A DNA stretch of 64,000 bases from Neonectria sp. B-13 (lineage: Eukaryota > Ascomycota > Sordariomycetes > Hypocreales > Nectriaceae), in the NCBI GenBank assembly GCA_002682825.1, contig NOKP01000001.1, forward strand, positions 4,467,296 through 4,531,295, read 5' to 3'. Within the stretch, counting starts at the first letter, position 1, and each line of letters opens with the position of its first letter. Under the pieces are notes generated by a model, which was not told the origin of the DNA, did not search any database, and worked only from the letters and a program-made list of their open reading frames with translations. This document shows, piece by piece, positions 21,612 through 33,772 of the stretch. Made by a program: the position numbers and the translations under genes.

Positions 21612-22443
21612 TCAAACCGTCTTATCTTTGGGCGTACCGGAAAACCACGCCTTGATAATCGTCCACACCACACCGAAAACAAACCTGTTCGGGCTCTCGC
21701 CGTAGATCTGTCCGCGGTCGCCCACGTCCGTCAGCATCGAACCCATCTCGGCGATTGGCTGCGCCCACCGCCCGCAAGCTTTTGCGTATGCCGCCATGAG
21801 GTCGTTGCCGTTGGTTACGCCGCCTGGGTTCGTTGTTAGTCAAAAGAACCAATGGAGCGATCGGGGACAACACAGAGAGAGGCGGAATGAGGATGGGGAA
21901 CTCACCGCTTGACCATAGGTTTCCATCTTGAACCCAGCGGTACTTCTCCCCAACCAGCTGAACCCCCGGATACTTCTTTACCAGATCATCTTGCAATCCC
22001 CTCGGCCCACTCGCCCTCTTCCCCTCCAGGATCCCAGCCGCGCCGCAAATATAGATCCCCGTACACACGCTCAGGATATCCACGCCGGGCGTCTCGAACT
22101 GCGCCTTGAGCCACTTGAGCCCGCCCTCCTCGAACGTCTCCGTTGGATCTGGGCCGGGTACGATGACAATGTCGAGCTGACCGGGGGCCATCGCCGGGTC
22201 TTCGTACGTGTGCGTTGCCTTGATGGTCATGTTGGACGTGAGGAGGATCTCCGGGCCCTGCGTGGGTGTGGTGATGAACGAGATGCTCACGCTCGGGGCC
22301 AGCGCGCTTATGTGCGCGGGGAGCGCAGGCAGCATGCCGAGGTATTCTTTGGACATAACACCTAGGACGTCGACAGTTGCCACATCGAGTGTCTGCGCAC
22401 CCGAGGGAATGAAGACGCCGATGCGGACGTGTGTTGAGGTCAT
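21612..22443 (-). CDS. DJ-1/PfpI superfamily protein
   Basis: Two exons (22443-21906, 21823-21612; 82-nt intron) encode 249 residues. The class I glutamine-amidotransferase-like fold is visible: VRIGVFIPSGAQTLDVATVD at the start, LDIVIVPGPDP, and the nucleophile elbow DILSVCTGIYICGAAGILEG with the reactive Cys. Splicing restores the conserved WSSGGVTNGNDLMAAYA. The extended C-terminal helix ends near GVVWTIIKAWF. Fungal members of this group are usually called ThiJ/PfpI or isonitrile-hydratase-like; the substrate here cannot be told. The protein is predicted to be cytosolic, with no signal peptide. Confidence 0.85.
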
Positions 22444-23327
22444 GGCTGTTTGTGAGATTTAAGCCTAGGTAACTGAGTCTCTGATATGAGGATGACTTGG
22501 AGTGAACGGATGAGTGCAACGCAGACGCAACGGAAACCATCATTTAAATAGCAGCCAGAGCACTCATCATCCAACCTCTCCGGATTTCGGACCGTCCCGA
22601 CCTGGAACAAACTCGGGTTGTCGGGGCCGGAGCTGTTAGTGGACCAGGCCACAAGGACTGAATCGGCCTGCTACTTGCCTCCGATTGGCCACCACGACCC
22701 TAACATCCGAGAAGATTCGGAACTTGGCATCCAGTCCATACCGGTATGCTCCACTTCTCTCCGCTCAACGCTCGGGGCTCGGTCTCCGTCACACTACGCG
22801 CCGGCTACGGATACGATAGCGCCAGTACATTTCAGAGGTTACAACGGCGAGATGGTTTTCATTGAAGGGAGTGATCCCGGGTGACCGCCACTGGAGGTCG
22901 CCAGATTCATCCGGTGATATTAAATGCTATGAGATTATGTGATTAGGTTTATTTCCAAACGTATCCGTTGCCCTCGATGTGGCGATGCCAGAACCTGTTC
23001 TCGGCAACCATCGCCCTTGCAGTCTTACCGCCCCACTCCACATCTAGCCTGTCATCACATATCTAAGATCTAGTATATGCAACACCTTGTAACACCATTG
23101 ATGCTGATGCTGATTCTGTCCCTTAATGCCGGACGGGTCTCGTTGAGACTAAAAAATCGGAATGCCATCGGCCATCTGTACCGACCAAGACAGTAAACCA
23201 TGCCGCATATACACTGCGCCTTGGGGCCATCCTGCCCGAAATTGAATTGCATGATGGCCTCGCAATATCAATTAAACCTTGCGTGCCGTGTCGTTCGCAC
23301 TTGACCGACAGCCTTGTCGACCGCTGA
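22444..23327. other. Intergenic between the DJ-1 family gene and the glycosyltransferase
   Basis: No gene recognised. The left part is the DJ-1 family promoter and the right part the glycosyltransferase 3' flank. Confidence 0.5.
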
Positions 23328-25517
23328 CTACGCCATGTCATCCACTCTCGGCAGCGGCGGCGGTTGTCGTCGAGTCGCCTTCTTGCTGACGGTATACACC
23401 AAGTCCTGGTTCCAGAGTTGGCAGATCAGCGCCTGGGCGCTAGGGATTGTGCCATACAAGGGGGCCACCAGGGGGACCATGAGGTAGTCTTTCCAGTTGT
23501 TGCGCAGAGCTCGTCGAGAGAAGTCCATTCCATCTGCCAAGCCGGCCTTGACCATCTCCCTCTCGCGGGTGGCAACACCAACGCGGTGGAAGCTTTCGTA
23601 GAGAAACATGTAAATGGAAATTTGAAGGAAGCCAAAGATTCGGATGGTGTTAGACCAGCTGAAAACCCAAGCCAGATTGTGCGGATCCTCCTTGCCCTCC
23701 GTGACCTTGACGTAAATGGTAGATGCAACGACTAGAATGGCCATATGAACGGGGAGGAAATGCGCCTCAAAGATTCGGTGCACCATGTAAAAGACGTGCT
23801 CCCAATGGGGCTCTCTGATCGTGTCCTTGGTAATATCCGAAAAGATGCCATTCTCGCTAGGCTGGACTGTGCCGTCGTCGTTGAGCTGGCTGTCGGGGAT
23901 GAACAGGTCTTCGCCATCGCTCTGGGTGCAATGAAGAGGTTGATATGCCCGGGAAGTGTGCTTCCGCTCCTGCCACATCTCTACCAACTTCCGGAGCGCG
24001 AAGCCCGTGTCGAGGGCACCCCACATGTGACGGAGGGCCTGCTTATAGCGAGCGTTGATATCGGCAAAAGCACCTTGCCAGCCAGCACCAGCTCCGCCAG
24101 TAACGTTGCTCTGGCTGACTGGGCTGTTGATGATGCGGCTGGTCAGGTTTCCGTTGAGGGCGAAGAAGCACTTGATATACATGTGCAAATCCTCGCCAAT
24201 GGCCTCGCTGTCGCAATCCCAGCCACCAACACGGTCGACCAGATCTAGAGGCAGGGAGTAGACGGACGTCGGTGGGGCGACGCTGGAGCCGGAGTAGAGA
24301 CCAGACATGCCGGCGGCGACCCAGACGATGTCGGCGACACGGACAAGAGGGTGGACGTTGTGCGCATTGCGATCAAAAATAATGGGGGCTGAGTAGAGCG
24401 TCGTGGTGGCAGTTTCGGGATAGGCCAAGTGCATATTGGTGAGAAGTGTGAAGTAATCGGCGGAGAGATGGCTGTCAGCTGTAGTTGTCGGGAATAACCC
24501 TTGTCAGCAACGAACAAATATAAGTTGCAGGTGTGGCACCCGTGAGAAGTTGATATGGTGCCAAGAGGTGCACATACCATCGATCCCAGTGATAATGACA
24601 TCCTTTCTGACTCCCATCGTGTACTTGGCGCTGAGTTTGCGAGCGGCCCAACCTATGTTGCTCCCTTTTCCAGCTGCTTCGCCAGGGATATCTGATGGGT
24701 GTAGGGTTAGATCAATCGATCGGAACTTTTTGGCGAAATCCTGGATGAGACCCAAAGCTTTTGTCTCCGCGTTGGTCTCCCGTTGCTCCATCCCGAGGTA
24801 GATCTAATGCGCAAAGGTTAGCAACTATCTCGAGACTGAACGATTGTGCATCGCCTATGGGAAGTAGCAAAAAAGAAACAACCGGAATTGAAAACCGATC
24901 AGGGGTTCGACACTATGCGAAAACAATCATCATGAACTCACATCGTACGAATCCTGAGCCCGCGAGTGGCATGCTAGAACCTCGAGCGTCTCCTTTAGAG
25001 TATCATATTCCTCCTTGTAGTTTGGGATGACGATCGCGTGGACCACATTATCGGCTGCGGTCGACACACCGTCGGTATACGACTCGGGGTCGAGGTCGCC
25101 AGCTTCGCTAGTGGTGGAGGAACCGCCGTTGTAGCTAGAGGTGAGCGTCTCGGAGCTCGACACCGAGGTATAGGAGCCACGGCGCGAAGCTAGCTTCTTG
25201 AGGTCGAGGAGAGAGTGGCTTTGGGCGGCGCGCTTGAGGGTCTGAGTGAGGTGCCAGACGGTCCAACAGGCTCGCAGCGGAAACAGGCAGACGAGGAGGT
25301 GGATAAAGAGACAATAATAGGCGAAGATGAAAGTCCAGATACCAGCACCGGTAGTTGAGGTCGACGAGTAGTACGAGCCTTGGCTGCCGGGCTGTTCATA
25401 CTTGTATCGATGTTGCTGGAGAGAAGATTCTTGCGAGATGACCCAGTAGCAGAGCACAATGAGCATGATCATGCTCAGGCCGCCAGCACGCCGCGACACC
25501 CAGTTGAAGATAGACAT
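23328..25517 (-). CDS. Membrane glycosyltransferase, family 2-like
   Basis: Three exons (25517-24942, 24803-24578, 24478-23328) encode 650 residues. Two membrane segments lie at the N-terminus (LSMIMLIVLCYWVI and WTFIFAYYCLFIHLLVCLF) and about three near the C-terminus, flanking a cytosolic catalytic region. Its motifs are VIPNYKEEYDTL (nucleotide-sugar binding, about 170), the metal-binding D-A-D in GIDADSHLS (267-269, formed across the second splice), GEDLHMYIKCFF carrying the catalytic acid, and QALRHMWG in the place of the QxxRW motif of processive synthases. The sugar and acceptor are unknown. The initiator is the first ATG; the frame upstream opens only at a GTG. Alternative: a lipid- or protein-directed enzyme, not a polysaccharide synthase. 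Confidence 0.85.
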
Positions 25518-28500
25518 GGTCGGCAACCAGCGGAGGAGTTGAAGGAGACGCGCAGGCTGGGATTCGGGGACTGTAGGAAGGAGGTCGGAAGGAGGGGGCA
25601 CCGAGAAGGCGCCAGCAGCCGAGGGAAAGGTAGGTCACAAGTGTGTGAATATGGAGGAGAGGCGAAGTGGTGACGGATATGGGGAGACAAGAGGAAAGGG
25701 AGAGGGAAAGGGAGGGAAGGAAAAGAAACGGACGAAGAGAGTGAGCTTAATGACAGAGCGTGGGAGCTAAGACGAAGAGAGTGATGGAGTGACAGAGGGA
25801 GAGAGAGAGAGAGAGAGAGTAGAATGCTGAGCTACCTCAAGGTTGATGTCAACCTACCTATCTAGGGAAGGAGGGTCGGAGAAGGCAAAGCACAGCACAC
25901 AGGCACAGGAAAAAAAGAGTACAAGTAGAGACTGGGAGATGAGTGAGGGACATGTGAAGCGAGCAAGTGAGCGACGAGACGGCATGGCAGCGAGCAGACG
26001 GTCAACTTCCAAGCTTAGTGAACGTAGTTAAGAAAGTGATGTACCGGTAGGGCATATTGACAAGGGCCTGTCGAGTCTCCAGCAGGTAGCTCAACCCGCC
26101 CATTGGGCTTCCTCAGAAGCCAAGCCGCAATAAAGAAGAGCCAGGGCTGGTTCTGCTCCAACCAGGCTTGCTCTAAAAGAAGGATGTGGATTTCATGATG
26201 AATGTGTGGATGGATCCTTAGGGATTAGGGGAGACATGACCCAAGTCAACAGCGCCTCCCACCTATTCCCTCGAGTCACGACGAAACGGGTCAAGTCTCC
26301 AAGACCCTGGGCACAAGGCTAGGAAGGCAGTGCTAGTGGAAGAGGCCCTTGTAAGTTGTACCAGAGGTAGCGCGAACTGAAGCTCAGATAGCTACGTGGG
26401 TACTTTCTGTAATGTGTAATGTAAAGTAAAGCCGTGTGGCTACCAGGTGTTAGTGCGTGCTACGCGGTTGGATGGCGTTGTGGAGGAATTGATGAACGGG
26501 GGTTACTTAGAGAGCCATGGTGGAGGAAAGAGGGATGGAGGGCAAGTACTTTGAAGACCTCATTTTCAATGTCCGAGTTTGTTCCACCCTACTAACTTAA
26601 GTAGGTACCTACCTGATTACTTGTTCAGTTCACACTTACAACCCACAAGCTCTCTCATCTTGCAGCTCACGTCTCAATATTCCCAGCTCATGCAACCGAG
26701 GCAAGCCACGGGACATCTGGAGAGCTTGATAGAACCAAGCCCGTTAACTACCACACATCACTACGTATGCAGTAGTAATTCGCACGGCCAGGGGAGAAAT
26801 GATGCGCAGGTCGTGTAGAGGTACAAGGGGACCACGAACCGATATCCAAGCTTGGGTGGCGCATGGGTCCCCGAAACACACTTGACCAGATCGTCCAACC
26901 GGCATTCAACTACGGTGCTGCCAGTCAAGTCAGTCTGCCAGATTTTCTTCCACGGGCTGCCTCTTCCGCCTCTTCAGCCGGTGGAGATGATACGGAGCAC
27001 AAAGCACAACGTTCCATGCCTCTGGGCCAGTGGACCAACTTCCCAGCGCACCAGATCGAAGCAAAATGGAGAGATTGTGCAAGATGGGAGGCGGTGCACG
27101 AAGTACTGTACTTGCCTCGTACTTATGCCCAATTCAGTTTTGAGTAGGCGGTTATACGTAAATTGCACCGAAGCGAGCAACCGAGCAACCGATCATCGGA
27201 ACGGCCATGGCACCTCCCAGCCTCACAGCTTCCCAGCCTCAGTAGGGGGTTACATTGCGAAAGATTCTCCCAGAATGGCCAGCCAGCGTTGTGTCGTTGG
27301 CTGAGAATGGCTGAATTGTTGCTCAGTTGTCCTCACATGTAAATACCTACCCGTGTATGGCATCGCTTGTCTTCCGTGGTAGTTCTATCAAAGGTATACA
27401 TCGTTCGACAGAGCCTGGTTTTTCGCATCGACGGCAACGAAATTTCCCCAAACGCATTGTCGAAATATGTGCCCCAAGCTACCCCTGAGAACCCTAGTGC
27501 TTGCGGGAGGGAATAGAAGGCGGGTTTGGAGCCTTGTTCCCTCGGGGTGCTCAACCAACGTACTGGCTCGGGTTGTTGAAGCTTTGTTTTGAGTTTCAGC
27601 AGAGCAGCCAGTCTCTGGACCAGCGCTCTCCAGTCCAATGGCTAAGCCAGAAAGTGGCACTGTGGCAGCCAGTAGCAGTTTGCGGTTACAGCCTGTGGGC
27701 AGTCACTGAATCTGTTCCTGGCGGATATTTATATTCCTTTCATGGATTCCCTGGGTGCCTTAGTCCGCATGTGGCAGTGACACACTGTAACTCGCACTGT
27801 ACATTGGAAGTCCACAGCCAAAGTCACTTTTCGGGCTAAATCCAGTGAAGATCCAAGATCCAGCAGGCCAGCCAGGTTCCTTTCCCGCTAGCGTCCCGGT
27901 GCTCACACCCCGGCCCTTATTTTTCGTGTTGGGATTCCCTTTTTCGTTTGTTCTGGCCCGGGTCCTTAGGCTGGTTTGCAGTACCGGTACTCCAGACTCT
28001 TCCTGCTCTTCCTTGGGCAAGGGGACCTTGTTGCTTGGCGGCAGTTTGGAGCCATGCAAAGCGTCGGGTCTCGTCTCATACGTCTTCGTAAACACCAAAC
28101 CCTGGATCACCATCGTATACAGCATGCACAGCCACCATGTCGAACTTTGACGCGCGTTTCTGCTGTGTATTAGTACTGTCAACTCTCGTGTCGTAATGTC
28201 ACCGTCGCTGTGCTACGAGAAGCCGTTGCGCGCGGACGTTGTGCTTGGTGTGTTCGGGCAGCGCTGTTTGATGTTTGATGGTCACACCACATGAACGTGC
28301 AACCCGTCAACCAATCATACCTCCACCCTGGTAGAGTGACTTTGTCGTCTCTCGCACTGCGTAGGCCGAGCCAACTAACATTATCATGCCCGGTCCTTAT
28401 CGTTTCTTCTCTCTCATCGGTCATCACCACCCGTTATCAGGTCCACCCAGGTCACAAGAGCCTTGGTCGCCCACCCTCAATGCTGCTTTGGAAATCTCTC

Positions 28501-29691
28501 GTGGACCGTTGAATCATCTTTGCTGGCCAACGTTCGCGCACCGAGCCTTCTCACTGGCCCGACGAGGCCCATTTAGGCACAGGCGTGACCTTGGAAGTTT
28601 GGAGTGTTCTGGGCACGCGGCCGGCTACTGAGACACGGCTCGTCAATCGTAACGCCTGTCTACGGCACGCCTTGCGACTACTGGCCCATGGTCCGCTCCT
28701 CACCAAATAGCCTTAAGCGGCGGACCCCTTAGATCTACCGTCTAGGTACTCGTAGTGCAGGCGAAGTTGTCTCCGCAAGACCGGGCTGGCTGTAAGTGTA
28801 GCCCGGCAATTACCCTCTGGGGTTCACCCCTTGCCCTTCATTGGCCACATGCATGAGCGATTGGATCCCAGGCGCCCAAACACTAAGTTACGAGCCTCCC
28901 CTGTCCACCCTGTCCCGGCTGTCATTCAGATGCCATATCTGCCACTGCCCGATAAGGAGTGCCAGGAAATGGTTCCGCAGTCCGTTGTCCGTGGTCCTTT
29001 TTGATCTGCACTTTTCAGTGGTATGAAGGGTCATGCCGCCATGTTGGGAATCATGGGATCCCGAAGCACGGTCCTTGCCGTCCAACTGTGCCGCAAGCTT
29101 CCCTTGGGTCGGTTGTGATGCCGAATTCCCAAGTCCACAGTGTTAGCGACCAAGGCATGTCCTAGTGATTCAGGGCTCGCGCTTGATTATGCTAGAAGTT
29201 CCGCATACGATATACGGCGCGAAGGTAGTCGGTAATTACGGCCACTGTTGAAACTTCAAGTAAGGCTCTGTTGCAACCTTGACTAGAAACACTCTGCTCG
29301 ACCTGACTCGGTGTGAAGAACTAGAAATGCGCCATCTGTTTGCATTCATTCGCATTCATTTTCCGCTATCGAAGCCAAAGGGTATATTCTAATGTTGATT
29401 TGACAACTCGTCCGGTAGTGCTTTGCTGCTTCCACAACCCGCCTCTGTCGGTCCAGATCTATCAAGCTAGGCACCAACCGCTTCTCAACGAGCAATCTGA
29501 ATGCCAAGCTCAGCCCCTCATCCTATCCAATTCAATATGTGGCGTACATACCTCGTGTTGCGATGATCCGCATTATTCTGGATGATTACGTGGATCTGCC
29601 ATGTCATCCTCGAGTCATTCCTAGCTGCGCCACCTTGAACTCGTCCTCCTTGTTCCTTTTGTTGTTTCGTTATCGTCGAATCATTATCCTC
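25518..29691. other. Gene-free stretch of 4.2 kb
   Basis: I see no supported gene on either strand. Open frames are under 160 codons, overlap on both strands and show no domains or sensible splice joins. It contains the glycosyltransferase leader, a GA microsatellite at 25799-25819 and AC/CT-poor stretches with many TAGGTACCTA-like palindromic words. No terminal repeats, transposase-like motifs, tRNA or rRNA signatures were recognised. Confidence 0.5.
25799..25819. repeat. GA microsatellite
   Basis: Ten or so perfect GA units in the leader region of the glycosyltransferase gene. Confidence 0.85.
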
Positions 29692-30458
29692 TTACGGTGC
29701 TTTTTCAAACAACCTCTGGATAGGTTTCGCGGCCTGAGATGATGTAAGTTTCCGGGCGCATCAAAAACAGACTCCGCCGCTGAGTTGCGCAGAGGGGACT
29801 TACGTCAATGAACTTTTCCAAATCGTTGTCCAAGCTGGCCAAGTCATCCTTTCTCCGCTTGTTGTCCGCAATCAATTTCTGTTTCCGCTTTAGGAGCTCC
29901 TGTCTCTGCTGTTCCAAAGCCTCCCGCTCCGCTTTTTCGTGGTCAATTCGGGCCGCCATCAACGCGTTTTCCTCATCGTTTTGGTGTTCGGGGTGCTGGG
30001 CAAGGAACTCTTCTACGGAGATAAGAGGGAGTTGTTGGTATTTGTGGCTGCAGTCATGAATTAGCATGTTCCCCATGACAACAGTGATGACTTTGCTCCG
30101 CCCATGTGACGCACTCGTAAGACTCGCAAGCGGAGATTTCTCCCTGGAGATGGCGTTGCTCGTAGAATAGATTCTGCAGCTGGAGATGTAGGCGATCGAC
30201 CTCCTGACGCGCCTCGGCCGTCTCAGCTTTGGTCTCGCGCGCTGAGAAGCAGGCGTTCCGATGTAGCCCGCGCAGGTGGGCAATATTTGTGAACAGCAAC
30301 TTTTGCTGCTTGGCGATGTCTGCTAGGGCTTCGGCGGAGGCGGAGGCGGGGTTCTGCTCGACGGCTTTGACGAGGGCATCGGCCTGATCGCGTGCCTGAT
30401 CTGATATTTGCAGGACGGCGACGAGGCTAGGCTCGGTGACAATCTTGTCGATAGCCAT
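29692..30458 (-). CDS. THO complex subunit 5 (Thoc5/Fms-interacting protein family)
   Basis: Three exons (30458-30115, 30047-29804, 29733-29692) encode 209 residues; the last exon adds AAKPIQRLFEKAP. The protein is nearly all coiled coil. It matches the N-terminal half of animal THOC5: LQLQNLFYEQRHLQGEISAC (animal LLYEVMHLQKEI), then SYDHKYQQLPLISVEEFLAQ (animal SKHEEIDLVSLEEF), then a long charged helix ending DDLASLDNDLEKFIDAAKPIQ. THO couples transcription to mRNA packaging and export in the nucleus. Fungal homologues keep only this short form. The intron donor GTGCGT is weak, but the join is supported by family conservation. Confidence 0.87.
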
Positions 30459-32074
30459 GGTGGTTCCGTCGACGGATTTGTGTAGGGATCCAGGGGAGCG
30501 GCGGGGAGCGGCGGTTCGGGAGAGGAAAGGGAGCTGGACCTGAGATGGGAGGAGATGGAGGAAGGCACCGACGACGAGGCTGCGACCCCGTACGAGTGGT
30601 TGACAAAAAGCTGGGTCGTGTCGCTGTCGTGTGGAGACAAGGCTGAGACGCGCGCGTTCATGGATGGATCGGATCGGATTAAATGCGTCGGAACAGATGC
30701 GCGCGTCGGAGCGAGCGGGCAGGGCGGGTTGGCGGCTGACACGGGCTAATTAGATTGAGTGGCGAGTTCACCAATGGTTTGCAAGGGACGTCATGAGAAA
30801 AACCAACATGAATTAGGTACCTATGACGAGTAGACACCAAAATAAGAGTTTACTAAATGAGCTCTAATTAAGGCGAGGGATAATGGAAATTATCCCCCTT
30901 CGACTGTGTTGGGACGACGCGTTGAGGTCGCATTGCAGTCAAATTTCCCAGTCGTCGTGGTTGGTGACGTCTCGTGGATGAATGGGAACCGTTGAATTAA
31001 TTCCGCTCACTCAGGCACAGGGACCCTGAGGGCCCGGGGACTCCAGGGGCGCTAACCACCCAGATGACCCCCCAACACCCCCTCACAGCGCTTGCGCAAT
31101 GATTGGTGGGGCGCGTCATGCGCTGACGGGCCGTGGCGAGCTTTCGTCCACTGTCGTCAGCTTTTCGGCTGGGGCGACGGGGCCCTGGCTGTGTTGTGCT
31201 TTCTTGGCTACACCCTCCCGCAGGGTTCTCGATGGCTAATTGGGGGTGCTAGTCGCGGACGCGCACGAGGGAGTCTCGGCGCTGGGTTTCTGCAGCGCAA
31301 GTCAAGGGTGAAAGGATGGAGGATGCCTCCCGTAGGTGCGAATACTAATTAGGCGTTGGGGTCTTGGACTCTTGGCTTCGCGGTCTTATTTCCCTATTTC
31401 CATAATTCCACTGGGCCCTCGTTGGGGATCGTCCTCGATCCGTCGGCTCCGTCCAATCAATATTCTTCAGTGGGTTCCCCCTCCGGCATCGCCAAGCCCG
31501 GCAGCCCGCCCCAGGAAGCCATCCCAGGGAGTTGCAGGGACCCAATTTCAGCTTTCCTCTGTCCGATCCATCGACTCGCACTCTCACCTTTACATACTCT
31601 CTTCGCTGCAAAGGCGGAAATCACTCATCGGCTACTGTTGCGCCCGTCACTGAGCTTCTTTCCACTGCTTTATTTTACTTGAATCTTATAATACTTGCAA
31701 TCATCAGATCTTTCCCAAGACCCGAACAAGGGCGAACAAGGGCGAGACTCCCCCGTGACAAATCTTGGTCCAGGTCCGACCCTCCAAATTCGGCATCTCC
31801 TCTCCTCCACGCGACCAATCACCACTACGGCTCGCCCACGACTTGCCGCCGACGCACCAACTTCTCCCGACCACTTGTAGAACCGACACACAGCCAACCG
31901 ACAGCCAATTGCACCTTCCACTCACCGCTCGTGGCCTCTTCACCCACGTTCGTGAAGCCTCACCCGGACTGCACTTATCACAGTCTAGAGGCGGCTTCGC
32001 CAACACGTTGCCCCGCCGGCTGCCGGCGCAAACATAAACACCACGAGCAAGCGTCGCATTCCAAGCTCGCCGCC
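30459..32074. other. Divergent upstream region of Thoc5 and the PAQR gene
   Basis: No separate gene recognised. The frame of the PAQR gene stays open upstream to 31532, but the extension has no ATG and is Ser/Pro/Thr-rich, so it is taken as leader. Confidence 0.55.
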
Positions 32075-33568
32075 ATGTCCGACGTAACTACCGCAACCAC
32101 CACGGCCTATGCTTGCCGCGCCCAAGACGACAACGCCGCCACCGTCTCTGGTTCTGATCTCCGCGCCAGCGCCGAACAGCCCCGCAAGCGTCGGCACTCC
32201 TTCTTCATCCCCCGCCGCCATTCTATCGTCGGTTCCATCATGGACGGCGAAGAAGGCCTCCTGCTCAAGGTCGACTTGTTCCTCTCTGAACTGGAGCGCC
32301 GCCTCGACTTCATCGAAAGCTATGCCGACCTGAGCAAGGACCTGAGCTTTTCCCGTGCCTTCGCCACCCTTCAGGCCGTTCGTTCCCGATGCTCGCACGC
32401 TTCCGAGGAGGTTCTCGGCGCCGGCCGACGGAGACTACATGTCATGGTCGAGACTCTCGAGATGAGATATCATCATGGTCTCGAGGCTGCCGAGTCCCTG
32501 AACGAGAAGGCTCGTGTAGGCGTGGAACTGCTCGAGGAGATGCTGACCGAGTTTGAGAACAAGGCTTACAAGCTGCGTGAGCAAGGCATTGCCAACGCCG
32601 CCACCGCAGCCGAGGCCTTCATGGGAGAAGGACGACGGGTTGCCAACGAGAGTATCGAGCGAGCCATGCGCGTTGCCGTGTCTCTTGAGGAACACATCCA
32701 GCAAGCCATAGTCCAGGCCAAGGAGGTACGCCTCATCAACTATGACGACCTTCCCAACCCGTGGCGAAACAACCCACACATCATCAAGGGATACCGCTTT
32801 ACCGAGTCAAAGCTCGAGTGTGTCTTGTCCGCCTTCAACGTTTCCAACGAACTGGTAAATATCTGGTCCCATGCTCTCGGCCTCGTCGTGGTCCTCGCCA
32901 TCGCCTTCTATTTCTACCCGAGCAGCACAAACTTCTCCCTCAGCACCAAGACGGACGTTTTTGTGGCCGCCGTCTTCCTCACAATGGCCTGCCTGACACT
33001 TGTGTGCTCCACTGTGTGGCACACGATGAATGCCGTTGCGGACATGGACGCCATCTCCATGTTTGCTTGTGTGGACTACACTGGCATCTCTCTGCTCATT
33101 GCCGCGTCCATCATGACAACCGAGTACACTGCATTCTACTGTGACCCCATCAGCCGCTGGATCTACATGAGCCTGACAGCCTTCCTCGGGATCGGCGGTG
33201 TTATTCTCCCCTGGCACCCTCGCTTCAATGGCGCTGACATGGCCTGGGCCCGCGTTGCTTTCTACGTTGGTTTGGCCCTGACCGGCTTCATGCCCATTGT
33301 CCAGTTGGGGTTCTCTCATGGGTTGGACTTTGTTCGCGACTTCTACTCGCCTATCTCTAAGTCCGTCCTGGTCTATTTTGGCGGTGCTATTGTCTACGCC
33401 AGCAAGTGTCCCGAGCGATGGTGCCCGGGCATGTTCGACTATGTCGGAGGCAGCCACAACCTCTGGCATGCCGCAGTGCTTGGCGGCATTCTATTTCACT
33501 ACACCGCCATGGAGTCATTCTTCGCCAACGCTTTCCACCGCGCTGAGGCAGGCTGCCCTAGCTACTAA
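32075..33568 (+). CDS. PAQR/hemolysin-III family seven-helix membrane protein (IZH3-like)
   Basis: Single exon of 497 residues. The first 220 residues are soluble and largely helical, a feature of the fungal Izh3 branch and absent from animal adiponectin receptors. The PAQR domain follows, opening with LPNPWRNNPHIIKGYR. It keeps the metal-site pattern: S and H in VCSTVWHTMNAV, the Asp of CVDYTGI, and the paired His of GGSHNLWHAAV near the end. Seven membrane helices fit between about 255 and 490. Family members act in lipid and zinc homeostasis, and several have ceramidase-type hydrolase activity. The ATG sits in GCCGCCATGTCC, a good context. The frame contains no intron. Confidence 0.93.
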   Translation: MSDVTTATTTAYACRAQDDNAATVSGSDLRASAEQPRKRRHSFFIPRRHSIVGSIMDGEEGLLLKVDLFLSELERRLDFIESYADLSKDLSFSRAFATLQAVRSRCSHASEEVLGAGRRRLHVMVETLEMRYHHGLEAAESLNEKARVGVELLEEMLTEFENKAYKLREQGIANAATAAEAFMGEGRRVANESIERAMRVAVSLEEHIQQAIVQAKEVRLINYDDLPNPWRNNPHIIKGYRFTESKLECVLSAFNVSNELVNIWSHALGLVVVLAIAFYFYPSSTNFSLSTKTDVFVAAVFLTMACLTLVCSTVWHTMNAVADMDAISMFACVDYTGISLLIAASIMTTEYTAFYCDPISRWIYMSLTAFLGIGGVILPWHPRFNGADMAWARVAFYVGLALTGFMPIVQLGFSHGLDFVRDFYSPISKSVLVYFGGAIVYASKCPERWCPGMFDYVGGSHNLWHAAVLGGILFHYTAMESFFANAFHRAEAGCPSY

Positions 33569-33772
33569 AAGACCGACTCGATCATGGGTATTGAGAAGAC
33601 TTGATTCACGGAGTCTAATCATGCCGACTACCTGGATTCAATTCTTCTTCTCCTTGGTGGAGCCGTGTGCTGCCCTTTCCCGAAATCCCCTGCACACGCA
33701 GGCCAACTCTGTTAGGCCCCTTGCCTAGCGGATCCTGGAGAGCCTCAATCAAGTGAACCGTCGACTTGGGGA

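Noticed and set aside
25518..29691. Possible tRNA, 5S rRNA or transposon relics in the gene-free stretch
   Set aside because: No GGTTCGAATCC-type T-arm, no 5S core, no terminal repeats or transposase or reverse-transcriptase motifs were recognised by eye.
31532..32074. A 181-residue N-terminal extension of the PAQR protein
   Set aside because: The frame opens at TTG, has no ATG and is low-complexity; the ATG at 32075 has a good context.
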